52,120 nucleotides of DNA from Blastomonas sp. AAP53 (GCF_000331245.1 NZ_ANFZ01000012.1:1-52120); one strand, 5' to 3'; shown: positions 43,059 to 51,479, counted from the stretch's first letter. Translations and numbers: made by a program. The notes: a model not told the origin generated them from the letters alone.

Positions 43059-43364
43059 ATGAAGATCATCGTGCTGTTCAACCTGAAGCCCGGCGTTTCG
43101 GCATCCGATTACGAGGCATGGGCGCGCACCCGCGACATTCCGGGGGTCAATGCGCTGTCCTCGGTCAGCAGCTTCACCGTCCACCGCGCGACCGGGCTGT
43201 TCGGATCGGATGCCGCCTCGCCATATGACTATGTCGAGATCATCGACATCACCGGCATGGATCCGTTCGTGGCCGATATCAGCACGCCCGAGTTCCAGGC
43301 GATGGCCGCGCCGTTCCAGGATTATGCCGACAACCCGCAGTTCATCCTCACCGAGGACCTGTGA
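43059..43364 (+). CDS. RedY/HapK-like dimeric alpha/beta-barrel protein
   Basis: This small 101-residue protein reads MKIIVLFNLKPGVSASDYEAWARTRDIPGVNALSSVSSF, with YDYVEIIDITGMDPFVADISTPEFQAMAAPFQDYADNPQFILTEDL after it. This is the pattern of REDY-like proteins, including HapK, known from prodigiosin-type loci. The ferredoxin-like fold forms dimers with a small active-site pocket. It lies five bases after the amidase gene and one base overlaps the SDR start. The role in this pathway is unknown; a small isomerase, cyclase or monooxygenase is possible. Confidence 0.65.
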   Translation: MKIIVLFNLKPGVSASDYEAWARTRDIPGVNALSSVSSFTVHRATGLFGSDAASPYDYVEIIDITGMDPFVADISTPEFQAMAAPFQDYADNPQFILTEDL

Positions 43365-44161
43365 TGCGCCGCTTCGCAGGCAAGACGATCGTCGTTACCG
43401 GCTCGGGCAAGCACAAGGGGCTGGGCCAAGCGATCCTGCAGCGCTTTGCAGATGAAGGCGCAAACTGCGTGCTCTCCGACCTCGTCATCGACGCCGAGGC
43501 CGATGAGGTCGCGGAAGACCTGCGCGGGCGCGGCGCGAAGGTCGAGGCGATCGCGTGCAATGTCGCCAAGGTGGACGAGTGCCGCGCGCTGGTCGATGGC
43601 GCGGTCGCTACGTTCGGATCGGTCGATGTCTTCGTCAACAATGCCGGGATCGGCTTCATGATGAAGCCGCTGCTCGATGTCGATCCGGCCGATTGGGACC
43701 AGGTGCTTTCCGTCAACCTGTCGGGCGCGTTCTACTGCACGCAGGCCGCCGCCAAGGCGATGATCGCAGGGGGGCGCGGCGGGCGGATCATCAACATCGC
43801 CAGCCAGGCCGCCAAGACCGGCTTTCCGCACCTGCCCGCCTATGTCAGCTCCAAGCACGGCATGGTCGGGCTGACGCGCGCGAGCGCGGTGGAACTCGGC
43901 GCGCACGGCATCACCGTCAACGCGGTCTGCCCCAACCATGTCACCACGGGCCTGGGCGCACAGCAGAACGAATATTTCTCCAAGCTCCTGGGCTTCGCCA
44001 GTGTCGAGGCGTATCTCGCCAACATGAAGGCGAAGAACCCGATGGGACGCCCGGGCCTGGCCAGCGACACCGCGTCTGCTTGCGCGTGGCTGGCGAGCGA
44101 CGATAGTTTTTACATAACCGGCGAGGCGCTCAACGTGAGCGGCGGCGAGGAGATGCATTGA
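43364..44161 (+). CDS. Short-chain dehydrogenase/reductase
   Basis: The 265-residue SDR has the cofactor loop VVTGSGKHKGLGQAI, one residue longer than the classical TGxxxGxG. NNAGIGF, IINIASQ with the catalytic Ser, YVSSKHGMVGLTRA with Tyr and Lys, and GEALNVSGGEEMH also fit the family. DLVID after strand 2 points to NAD(H). I take the ATG at 43364 (AGGA six bases away) over the GTG directly before it. In operon E it would oxidise a 3-hydroxyacyl-CoA or another secondary alcohol. Confidence 0.92.
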   Translation: MRRFAGKTIVVTGSGKHKGLGQAILQRFADEGANCVLSDLVIDAEADEVAEDLRGRGAKVEAIACNVAKVDECRALVDGAVATFGSVDVFVNNAGIGFMMKPLLDVDPADWDQVLSVNLSGAFYCTQAAAKAMIAGGRGGRIINIASQAAKTGFPHLPAYVSSKHGMVGLTRASAVELGAHGITVNAVCPNHVTTGLGAQQNEYFSKLLGFASVEAYLANMKAKNPMGRPGLASDTASACAWLASDDSFYITGEALNVSGGEEMH

Positions 44162-44162
44162 G

Positions 44163-45029
44163 ATGATCGAAGAGCGAATGGACTGGCCGAACGGCGCGAA
44201 GATGGCCTTGAGCGTCGTCGTCAATGTCGAGGAAGGCAGCGAGATGACGATCGCGCGCGGCGACCGGGGGATGGAGCCGGTCGACGAGCTGGGCGTGTTC
44301 GTGAAGTCCGCCATCCGCAACTATGGCAACGAGAGCAACTATCTCTACGGGATCAAGGCGGGCGCGCCGCGCGTGGTCAAACTGCTCAAGCGCTATGACA
44401 TCCTGGCGAGCTGGACCGTGGCCGCGATGGCGCTCGAGAACCATCCCGAGATTGCTGAGGCCATCGTCGAGCTGGGCCACGAGCCGGTCAGCCATGGCTG
44501 GCGCTGGGTGCACCAGTTCAAGATGGACGAGGCGACCGAGCGCGAGTTCATCCAGAAAGCGGTCGCATCGATCGAGAAGACCACCGGCACGCGGCCCTAT
44601 GGCTGGCTGTCGCGCTATCTGCACACCGACAACACCCGCCGCCTGCTGAGTGAGGCGGGGTTTGAATACCATATGGACGACTACTCAGGCGATATTCCCT
44701 ATTGGGACACCGCGACGGTGCCCGGCAAACCGATGGTCATCATGCCCTATCAGCTCGATACCAACGACATGAAGATGTGGACCGACCCGGCGATGACGCC
44801 GAACCAATGGCTCGATTACGCGGTGCGCTGCTTCGATCAGGTCTATGCCGAAGGCGAGGAGGGCAATCCCAAGATGATGTCGCTGGGGCTGCACCTGCGC
44901 ATCATCGGCCGGCCGGGCCGCATCTGGGCGCTCGAGGAGTTCTTCCGCCATGTCCGCAGCAAGCCTGATGTGTGGGTGACGACACGCCGCGCCATCGCCA
45001 GCCACTTCGCTGCAACGGTGCCAGCGTGA
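44163..45029 (+). CDS. PuuE-like NodB-fold hydrolase 3
   Basis: This 288-residue protein is closer to PuuE allantoinase than the two copies in operon B. It has ALSVVVNVEEGSEMTIARGD, AGAPRVVKLLKRYDILASWTVAAMALENHPEIAEAIVELGHEPVSHGWRWVHQFKMDE, and RPYGWLSRYLHTDNTRRLLSEAGFEYHMDDYSGDIPYWD. The SHGWRW motif replaces the zinc-binding HxxxH of NodB. There is no signal peptide. PuuE opens the allantoin ring and related proteins open cyclic imides, so a cyclic amide or ureide ring is a reasonable substrate guess. The ATG lies one base after the SDR stop. Confidence 0.82.
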   Translation: MIEERMDWPNGAKMALSVVVNVEEGSEMTIARGDRGMEPVDELGVFVKSAIRNYGNESNYLYGIKAGAPRVVKLLKRYDILASWTVAAMALENHPEIAEAIVELGHEPVSHGWRWVHQFKMDEATEREFIQKAVASIEKTTGTRPYGWLSRYLHTDNTRRLLSEAGFEYHMDDYSGDIPYWDTATVPGKPMVIMPYQLDTNDMKMWTDPAMTPNQWLDYAVRCFDQVYAEGEEGNPKMMSLGLHLRIIGRPGRIWALEEFFRHVRSKPDVWVTTRRAIASHFAATVPA

Positions 45030-45048
45030 GGGGGTTCGCGATATCCTC

Positions 45049-45209
45049 CTCTCCCCCCGAGGGAGAGGGTTGCGCAGACTTGGCGGCTTGGCCGCCTAGT
45101 CGAAGCTGGGAGAGGGGGCAGCGGCGGTTGCGCTGCATAAAGCCCTCTCCAAGGCTTGCTAGGCAGCAAGCTGCCAAGCCAAGCCTGTCCTCTCCCGTAA
45201 AGGGAGAGG
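45049..45209. repeat. Palindrome-ended repeat between hydrolase and enoyl-CoA hydratase genes
   Basis: Two imperfect inverted halves (about 45049-45117 and 45146-45209) each carry CCTCTCCC at the outside, a middle palindrome (TTGGCGGCTTGGCCGCC in one, TTGGCAGCTTGCTGCC in the other) and GAGAGGG inside. The right end provides GGGAG for the GTG start at 45214. The architecture is like that of the elements at 34100, 38801 and 41786. Confidence 0.7.
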
Positions 45210-45213
45210 AGAT

Positions 45214-45975
45214 GTGACCCTCTCCCTCACCCTCGATGGGGCAATCGCGCACCTCGTCATCGACCGGCCCGACAAGCGCAATGCCTTCACTCAAGCGATG
45301 TGGGAGGCGCTGCCCGGCCTGATCGACCAGGCGATGATCAACCCCGATGTGCGCGTGATGATCCTGCGCGCGAGTACGCCAGGGGCGTTCTGCGCCGGGG
45401 CGGACATCGCCGAGTTCGGGGCGGGCGCGCAGGATCCCGATTGGCGCATCCGCAACCAGGCCGCGATCCGCCGCGCGATGGAGACGCTCGCGCGCGCGCC
45501 CAAGCCGGTGATCGCACAGATCGAGGGCGATTGCATCGGCGGCGGCTGCGGACTGTCGCTCGCCTGCGATTTTCGCATCGCGACATCGGCCGCGCGGTTC
45601 GGCATCACGCCGGCCAAGCTTGGCCTCGTCTATTCGCTGCACGATACCAAGCTGCTGGTCGATCTGGTCGGCCCCTCGGCGGCCAAGCGCATCCTGTTCA
45701 CCGCTGGGCTGGTCGACGCCAGCGAGGCGTTCCGCATCGGCCTGATCGACGAGATCGCCGACGATGCAGCTGCCGCCGCCGGGGCGCTCGCGGCGCAGAT
45801 CGCCAGCGTCTCGCCGCACAGCGTGCGCGCGAGCAAGGCGATGATTGCGCGCATCGTGCACGGCCAGGCAGAGGATGACCCCAATACGCTCGCGCAGTTC
45901 GCCGATGCCTTTGACGGCCCCGATTTCCGCGAAGGGGTCAAAGCGTTTCTGGGCAAGCGCAAACCGGAGTTCTGA
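45214..45975 (+). CDS. Enoyl-CoA hydratase/isomerase family protein
   Basis: This 253-residue crotonase-fold protein has IDRPDKRNAFTQAMWEAL, SAFCAGADI-type text (GAFCAGADIAEFGAG) and QIEGDCIGGGCGLSLACDFRIATSAARFGITPAKLGLVYS. The first oxyanion loop and GGGCGLSL are intact. The usual second Glu region reads KLGLVYSLHDTK, so a hydratase, isomerase or hydrolase outcome cannot be decided. The GTG at 45214 is set by the repeat-derived GGGAG. It lies five bases before the alpha/beta hydrolase gene. Confidence 0.88.
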   Translation: MTLSLTLDGAIAHLVIDRPDKRNAFTQAMWEALPGLIDQAMINPDVRVMILRASTPGAFCAGADIAEFGAGAQDPDWRIRNQAAIRRAMETLARAPKPVIAQIEGDCIGGGCGLSLACDFRIATSAARFGITPAKLGLVYSLHDTKLLVDLVGPSAAKRILFTAGLVDASEAFRIGLIDEIADDAAAAAGALAAQIASVSPHSVRASKAMIARIVHGQAEDDPNTLAQFADAFDGPDFREGVKAFLGKRKPEF

Positions 45976-45979
45976 GGCG

Positions 45980-46858
45980 ATGGCTGAGACCCTCCCCGTC
46001 CGCCGCCACTATGTCGATGGCCCGTTCGGCCAGTTACATGTCCGCGAATCGGGCACGGCCAGCGCATACAGGGCCAGCCTCGCCTGCTTCCACATGAGCC
46101 CGATGACCGGACGCACATTCGAAGCGTTCATGGGCGTGCTGGCAGCGATTAGCGGCAGGCATGTGCTGGCGTTCGACACGCCGGGCTTCGGCATGTCCGA
46201 CGCGCCGCCCAATGCGCCATCGATCGCCGATTATGCCGACGCGCTGCTGGCGGGAATCGCCGCGTGCGGCGTCACCGGGCCTGTTGACCTGATGGGCTAT
46301 CACACCGGATCGATGATCGCCTGCCAGCTGGCGGCGGAGCATCCCGATCTCGTGCGACGGCTGGTGCTGATCTCCGCCCCGGTGTTCAGCGCAGACGATC
46401 TCGCCGCGATGCGCGCCGAGTACCAGCATCGCGCACCGCAAGCCGATGGCAGCCACATCCTGCACCGCTGGCAGCGCTTCCACCATCATTTTGCAGCGGG
46501 CGGCCTGTCGCTCGACGCGATCAACGCGGCGTTCCCCGACGGGCTGATGGGCCGTAATATCGAGCATTGGGGCCATGATGCCGCGTTCGGCTTCGTCCCC
46601 GGCATGCGGCTCGAAGAGGTCACCCAGCCGGTGCTGCTGCTGAACCCTGAGGATGATCTGCGCGACCATAGCATGCCAGCGCCCGCGCTGCTCAAGCACG
46701 CGCGCATGGTCATGCTCGATGGCTGGGGCCATGGTTTTCTCGACCTGCATGCGCTGGAAGCTGCAGCCCTGGTCGAGAGCTTCCTTGGCGCATCTGCCGA
46801 CCCCTTTGGCGCATTGGCCTTGCCCGAATGCGCCAATGCCCCCGTCCTGTCTGCCTAA
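45980..46858 (+). CDS. Alpha/beta hydrolase 2
   Basis: This 292-residue single-domain protein has LACFHMSPMTGRTFEAFM (oxyanion region), LAFDTPGFGMSDAP, and the elbow VDLMGYHTGSMIACQLAAEHPD. Here the nucleophile position holds Thr, or the neighbouring Ser two residues on. The acid is probably in LLLNPEDDLRD and the base in GWGHGFLD. The elbow G-Y-H-T-G-S parallels G-F-H-S-G-G in the hydrolase of operon A, so the two belong to one subgroup. The ATG lies four bases after the hydratase stop. An ester, lactone or carbon-carbon substrate is possible. Confidence 0.83.
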   Translation: MAETLPVRRHYVDGPFGQLHVRESGTASAYRASLACFHMSPMTGRTFEAFMGVLAAISGRHVLAFDTPGFGMSDAPPNAPSIADYADALLAGIAACGVTGPVDLMGYHTGSMIACQLAAEHPDLVRRLVLISAPVFSADDLAAMRAEYQHRAPQADGSHILHRWQRFHHHFAAGGLSLDAINAAFPDGLMGRNIEHWGHDAAFGFVPGMRLEEVTQPVLLLNPEDDLRDHSMPAPALLKHARMVMLDGWGHGFLDLHALEAAALVESFLGASADPFGALALPECANAPVLSA

Positions 46859-46874
46859 CCCGAAAGGTCCGATC

Positions 46875-47783
46875 ATGTCGCATCACCTGAAGCACGGAAC
46901 GATCATGGGCGGCGTTGTCGTCACGCCCGACCTCACCGCCTCGCTCGCCGATTATCAGGGGCGGCTGGGGCTCGATCTGGTCGAGCAAGGCCCGCTGCCC
47001 GCCGATCTCGCCGCCGCCTGGGGCTGCCCGGAAAGCGCAGGCGCGCCTTATGCGATGCTGCGCCCGACCAGCGGCGCGCATTGCTTCATCCGGCTGGTCG
47101 AGCAGGCAGACCACCCCGATTTCCGTCCGACGCGCACCTATGGCTGGGCGGCCTATGAGCTGACCGTCAAGGATGTGTTCGGCTGGCCCGATCGGCTCGA
47201 CGGCAGCGGCTTTCGCGTCATCGGCCCGCCCAGGGAGATTGCAGGCCTGCCCTATTTCATCCCGATGCAGGTGCTGGGGCGCGGCGACGAGATGATCTAT
47301 CTCAACGAGGTGGCAATGGACACGCCCTCGTCAGACCTGCCCAAGGCGCAGAGCCTTACCGACCATATCTTCATCGTCATCCTCGCAGCGCAGGACCGCA
47401 TGGCCTCGGTCGACTGGTACCGCCACGCGCTGCGGCTCGATGAGGGCGAGAGCTACACGCTCGAATACACGATGATCAATGCGGCGTTCGGCAAGCCTGC
47501 AGGCACGCAGTCAGTCATCACCATGGTGCAGAACGAGCGGCTGCCGATCCTCGAGATCGACGATTACCCCGCAGAGGCGACCGAGCGGCCTGCCCATCTC
47601 GGCATGCTGCCGCCGGGCAACGCGCTGGTGACGCTGGCAGTCGAGAGCTTTGAAGACCTCGATGTCGAATTCATTACGCCCCCGGTATTGCGCCATGGCG
47701 ACCTGTACATGGGCAACATGGCAGCAACGGTGCGCGGCCCCTCGGGTGAACTGGTCGAGCTGATCGAGACCGGGCTGTCCTGA
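46875..47783 (+). CDS. VOC-superfamily (glyoxalase/dioxygenase fold) protein
   Basis: The 302-residue protein contains two or more betaalphabetabetabeta repeats: GTIMGGVVVTPDLTASLADYQGRLGLDLVEQGP, then LTDHIFIVILAAQDRMASVDWYRHALRLDEGESYTLEY. It ends VRGPSGELVELIETG. The first repeat lacks the His metal ligand near the start (HGTIMGG has one His just before), and the second has TDHIFIV. A Glu at the end (ELVELIE) could ligand a metal. The length suggests an extradiol-dioxygenase- or epimerase-like protein. GAAAGG precedes the ATG, and the stop overlaps the next start. Confidence 0.72.
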   Translation: MSHHLKHGTIMGGVVVTPDLTASLADYQGRLGLDLVEQGPLPADLAAAWGCPESAGAPYAMLRPTSGAHCFIRLVEQADHPDFRPTRTYGWAAYELTVKDVFGWPDRLDGSGFRVIGPPREIAGLPYFIPMQVLGRGDEMIYLNEVAMDTPSSDLPKAQSLTDHIFIVILAAQDRMASVDWYRHALRLDEGESYTLEYTMINAAFGKPAGTQSVITMVQNERLPILEIDDYPAEATERPAHLGMLPPGNALVTLAVESFEDLDVEFITPPVLRHGDLYMGNMAATVRGPSGELVELIETGLS

Positions 47784-48568
47784 TGCGGATCGGGCTGATC
47801 GGAACGCCGCACAATCCGCTGGTGCTTGGCGGGCCTGCGCCCGAGCTGGCGGCGCTGTTTCCCGGTGTCGAACTGATCGCGTTCCCCTCGCGCGTGCCGG
47901 CCTTCCCTTATACCCCGCTCGAACAGGCGATGCAGGCGCTGGGCCATGCCGAAGCTGCGTTGACCGCCGCCGAGCAGGGCTGCGAGAGGCTCGTGATCGA
48001 CAGCGTCGGCGATTATGGCCTTGCCGCGATGCGCGCGATGCTGCCCATTCCGGTGGTGGGATCAGGCGAGGCGGGCCTCGCCAAGGCGGCGCGCGGCGGA
48101 CGCCCGTTCGGCATCGTCAGCGTGTGGCCCGAATCGATGAACTTCATCCTTACAGAACGGCTGCAGGCGTGCGGCGTCACCGGATCGTGCGTTGGTATCG
48201 TCAATGTCGGCGAGGATGCCGACACTGAACTGCTCTCCGGCCCGGATGGCTATCTCTCGCAGGTCCGTGAAGGTCGCGCGGCGGTGGTCGGCAAGGTGTT
48301 GGCAGGCGTGACAGACCTCGCGGCGCGCGGTGCAGAGGCGGTTCTGCTGGGCTGCACGTGCATGTCGGGCATGGCCGATACGATTGCGAGCGCCGCCAGC
48401 GTACCCATCGTCAATCCGCTCGCCGCCGGGGTGCGCGCCGCTCTGGCCGCTCCGCCGCTCACCCAGGTTCCGCAGACCCGCGACGGCCGTCCGGCCCTGC
48501 TCCGCGCGATGGTGGACGCAGTGGCAGGCGAGGTGGCCGAAGACTGCCCGGTGTGCATCGCCTCCTGA
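47783..48568 (+). CDS. Asp/Glu racemase-fold protein with one catalytic Cys
   Basis: The 261-residue protein has the family frame: MRIGLIGTPHNPLVLGG, RLVIDSVGDYGLAAMR and AVLLGCTCMSGMADTI. Racemases use two Cys. Here the first position reads Ser74 in DSVGDYGL, where the family has Cys (CFGDPGL type), and the second is Cys191 in LGCTC. A single Cys is the state of arylmalonate decarboxylase, which has Gly at 74 and Cys at 188. Decarboxylation of a disubstituted malonate or a lyase reaction is therefore more likely than racemisation. It is the last gene of operon E, followed by a hairpin. Confidence 0.78.
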   Translation: MRIGLIGTPHNPLVLGGPAPELAALFPGVELIAFPSRVPAFPYTPLEQAMQALGHAEAALTAAEQGCERLVIDSVGDYGLAAMRAMLPIPVVGSGEAGLAKAARGGRPFGIVSVWPESMNFILTERLQACGVTGSCVGIVNVGEDADTELLSGPDGYLSQVREGRAAVVGKVLAGVTDLAARGAEAVLLGCTCMSGMADTIASAASVPIVNPLAAGVRAALAAPPLTQVPQTRDGRPALLRAMVDAVAGEVAEDCPVCIAS

Positions 48569-48574
48569 GCGCAT

Positions 48575-48601
48575 CCGGTCCCCTGCACTGCAGGAGACCG
48601 G
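48575..48601. terminator. Bidirectional terminator hairpin
   Basis: CCGGTCCCCTGCA and TGCAGGAGACCGG pair around a one-base centre with one mismatch, between the convergent racemase-fold and quinone oxidoreductase genes. No T-run is seen; the position supports the call. Confidence 0.5.
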
Positions 48602-48611
48602 CATCTCCGCG

Positions 48612-49592
48612 TTACGGCAGCAGCACCGTCGAGCCGCTGGTTGCGCGCGATTCAAGATCACGGTGCGCCTGCTCGGCCTGTTCTAGCGGATAGGTCTGGC
48701 CGATCGTGACCTTGACCTTGCCCGATGCGATCATCTCCCACAGCCGTGCCGCGCCTGCAGCGCGTTCGGCGGGGTCGGTGTAATAATCAAACAGCGTGGG
48801 GCGCGTGTTGAACAGCGAGCCCTTGGTGGCGAGCACGCCCAGGCTGATACCGGTCACCGGCGCGCTGGCATTGCCATACGAGACGATCAGCCCGCGCTTG
48901 CCAGTGCTGTCGAGCGAGGCCTCCCAGGTGTCGAGCCCGACGCCGTCGAACACCACGCGCACACCCGCGCCGCCGGTGAGTTCGCGGACCCGCTTGGCCG
49001 TGTCCTCGCGGGTGTAGAACACGATATGGTCGGCCCCGGCTTCGCGCGCGAGCGCGGCCTTCTCCTCGCTGCTCACCGTCCCGATGACGGTCGCGCCCAC
49101 GGCCTTGAGCCATTGCACCAGCAGCAGCCCAACGCCGCCCGCTGCTGCATGCACCAGCACCGCCTGGCCGGGTTCGACCTTGGCGCAGCGCTCGACCAGA
49201 AACTCGGTGGTGCAGCCCTTGAGAAGAGCGGCAGCGGCGACGTCGTCAGAAATGGCATCGGGCAGCTTGAACAGGCTGCTGGCCGCGACATTGCGGATAT
49301 CGGCATAAGCCCCGCGCGCCGGCCCAAAGGTCGCGACCCGGTCACCGACGCTCAGTCCCTCGACACCGTCTCCCACCGCTTCCACGATGCCGGCGGCTTC
49401 CAGCCCCAGCCCGCTCGGCAAATCGACCGGATAGATGCCGCGCCGGTGATAGGTGTCAATATAGTTGAGCCCAACCGCGGTCTGCTTGAGCGTCACCTCT
49501 CCTGCACCCGGCGCGGGCACATCGACAGTCTGCCACTCGATCACCTCGGGACCACCGGTGCGCGTGAAAATCGCCTGGCGTGCCTGCATCAT
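48612..49592 (-). CDS. NADPH:quinone oxidoreductase-like MDR protein
   Basis: This 326-residue zinc-free medium-chain reductase has QAIFTRTGGPEVIEWQTVDVPAPGAGEVTLKQTAVGLNYIDTYHRRGIYP, GLEAAGIVEAVGDGV, the cofactor loop VHAAAGGVGLLLVQWLKAVGATVIGTVSSEEK, and RVVFDGVG. These match Qor/crystallin-zeta type enzymes in order and length (about 325). Structural zinc Cys are absent. The start is ATGATG at 49592 or 49589 with AAGGA upstream. It is a single gene convergent with operon E, so it may be unrelated to the pathway or act on quinones formed from it. Confidence 0.9.
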   Translation of the reverse strand: MMQARQAIFTRTGGPEVIEWQTVDVPAPGAGEVTLKQTAVGLNYIDTYHRRGIYPVDLPSGLGLEAAGIVEAVGDGVEGLSVGDRVATFGPARGAYADIRNVAASSLFKLPDAISDDVAAAALLKGCTTEFLVERCAKVEPGQAVLVHAAAGGVGLLLVQWLKAVGATVIGTVSSEEKAALAREAGADHIVFYTREDTAKRVRELTGGAGVRVVFDGVGLDTWEASLDSTGKRGLIVSYGNASAPVTGISLGVLATKGSLFNTRPTLFDYYTDPAERAAGAARLWEMIASGKVKVTIGQTYPLEQAEQAHRDLESRATSGSTVLLP

Positions 49593-50018
49593 ATCGTTCC
49601 TTTTCAAACTGCCGCTGGCAAACGTCCAGCGTGGATTGGCGATCACGCCGATTTGAACCGACCGGCTACGCCCAGAAGCCGCCGGAAGGCGCATATATCG
49701 GTGGGCTTTAGCATACAGCACCGTACAAAACTGGTTAGATTTCGGCGCAGGTACGACCGCAATACGGATATGCCTAACGGCAAACAAGGCAAGTTGTGCA
49801 GCGTGGATCCAGGGTCAACCGCCTCAGGAGTATACCGGCGCAGGCGGCGTAAAACCGTGCCGTTTGCCCAGTGCAGCAGCTGGACAGCCCGTTGAAGAAG
49901 GACCTTCGACGGACTGATCAGGTCTAGTTCGGACCTATTGTGCAATGCGGCAAACGCTGGTATGCGCCGACACAGAACGGGTGCAAACAATGTGTCTTAC
50001 TGGAGTCCATTCGCCATC
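49593..50018. other. Intergenic region without a recognisable gene
   Basis: About 425 bases between the oxidoreductase and the sugar transferase genes, which diverge. A minus-strand frame of about 115 codons (49643-49990) has no family pattern or ribosome binding site and is rejected as a gene. Promoters for both flanking genes must lie here, but I cannot name them with confidence. Confidence 0.45.
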
Positions 50019-51479
50019 ATGAAGACTGCAAAGTTTCCCGCCAAAGCCACGCCTGCACTGCTGACTGGCCAAGATCTCGATCCTTCGCCGATCCAGACAG
50101 GTGGTCCGCAACCCGATTTCGAAGCGCTGAATCGTCTCGACCGGCTGAAGGGCCTGAAGCGATTCCGCTCGATGCTCTCGGTGTGGTCGATCGTGGCCGA
50201 TACGGCGTCGATCATCATCGGGTTTTACGCTGCGAGCATCATCTATCTTGGCGGCGCGCCGGGCGAGCACGCTCCCAACATGGTGGCGGTTTGCGTCCCC
50301 CTGTTCCTGATCTTCTCGCTCAACAATAACGCGCATAACGTGCGTAAGCTGGGCAATCTGTGGTCCGGCATCGGGGCTGCTAGCGGCGCCTTCATGATGG
50401 CCACTGGCAGCCTTTTGCTGATTGCGTTCTTCCTGAAGGTCGGTGCGGAATTTTCGCGCGGTGTTTTCTTTCTTGGTATTGTCTTGAGCCTGACCACGAT
50501 CATCACCGTGCGCACGATTACCCGCCTATGCCTCCGCAAACGCCTCCAGCAAGGCATTTACGCGATCTTGTGCGTGTATGACGGTATTCCGATGGGCGCG
50601 AACCCTGGTCCCGGCGCCGTCGATGCACGGGTGATGGGTCTGCATCCCGATCTGTCCAGCGCTGTCGGTGTCAATCGGCTGGGTGGGCTTGCCAAGGGCA
50701 TGGATCGGGTCGTGGTGCATTGTGCACCGCAGGCCCGCCAGGCATGGGCGCTCGCTCTCAAGACTTTGGACGTGAGGTGCGAAATCGTGGTTCCTGAGCT
50801 TGACCATTTCGCGGCATTGAGTATTTCCAAGCGCTCCGGTCACACCAGCCTTCTGCTTAACAGCGGTCGCTTGGCGTGGAACCAGCAGCTAGTGAAGAGG
50901 TCCTTCGATCTAGTACTGTCGCTTTCTGCGATGCCGCTACTCCTACCCCTCTTCGTGCTTGTCGGAATCTTGATCAAGCTCGACAGCAAGGGGCCGGTAT
51001 TCTTCAAGCAGGAGCGCATCGGCCTGGGCAACCGTCCGTTCATGATCTGGAAATTCCGGACAATGCGCACCGAGATGTGCGACGCTCAGGCTTCCCGTCT
51101 GACATCCAGGAACGATGATCGCGTGACCCGTCTCGGCAATATCCTGCGCAAGACGAGCATCGACGAGCTGCCCCAGATCATCAACGTCGTTCTGGGGGAT
51201 ATGAGTCTTGTCGGGCCGCGCCCGCACGCTTTGGGCGCGCGCGCCGGAACACTGCTGTACTGGGATGTCGATGAGCGCTATTGGGAACGCCACGTGGTCA
51301 AGCCTGGCCTGACCGGCCTTGCGCAAGTCAGAGGTTTCCGCGGTGCCACCGAGCAGGAAATGGATTTGACCATGCGCCTGCAGTCGGATCTGGAATATGT
51401 GTCCGATTGGCATTTGCGGTCGGACCTTCGCATTCTGGTGGGGACGCTGGCAGTCCTTTTCCACAAGAACGCCTTTTGA
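50019..51479 (+). CDS. Polyprenyl-phosphate sugar (glycosylphospho)transferase
   Basis: The 486-residue membrane protein has about four N-terminal membrane segments ([73 protein letters not shown]) and a soluble middle part. The bacterial sugar-transferase domain follows, with [81 protein letters not shown] and [12 protein letters not shown]. Such proteins start exopolysaccharide repeat units by moving a hexose phosphate to undecaprenyl phosphate. The ATG at 50019 has only a distant GGAG, so the start is less certain. Confidence 0.93.
   Translation: MKTAKFPAKATPALLTGQDLDPSPIQTGGPQPDFEALNRLDRLKGLKRFRSMLSVWSIVADTASIIIGFYAASIIYLGGAPGEHAPNMVAVCVPLFLIFSLNNNAHNVRKLGNLWSGIGAASGAFMMATGSLLLIAFFLKVGAEFSRGVFFLGIVLSLTTIITVRTITRLCLRKRLQQGIYAILCVYDGIPMGANPGPGAVDARVMGLHPDLSSAVGVNRLGGLAKGMDRVVVHCAPQARQAWALALKTLDVRCEIVVPELDHFAALSISKRSGHTSLLLNSGRLAWNQQLVKRSFDLVLSLSAMPLLLPLFVLVGILIKLDSKGPVFFKQERIGLGNRPFMIWKFRTMRTEMCDAQASRLTSRNDDRVTRLGNILRKTSIDELPQIINVVLGDMSLVGPRPHALGARAGTLLYWDVDERYWERHVVKPGLTGLAQVRGFRGATEQEMDLTMRLQSDLEYVSDWHLRSDLRILVGTLAVLFHKNAF

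Noticed and set aside
34079-45209. The repeated CCCTCTCCC elements as a CRISPR array
   Set aside because: They are not regularly spaced, are single units separated by genes, and have inverted rather than direct repeats; no cas genes are present.
49643-49990. A 115-codon minus-strand frame in the gap before the sugar transferase
   Set aside because: It has no family pattern and no ribosome binding site, and overlaps the start region of the sugar transferase transcript.
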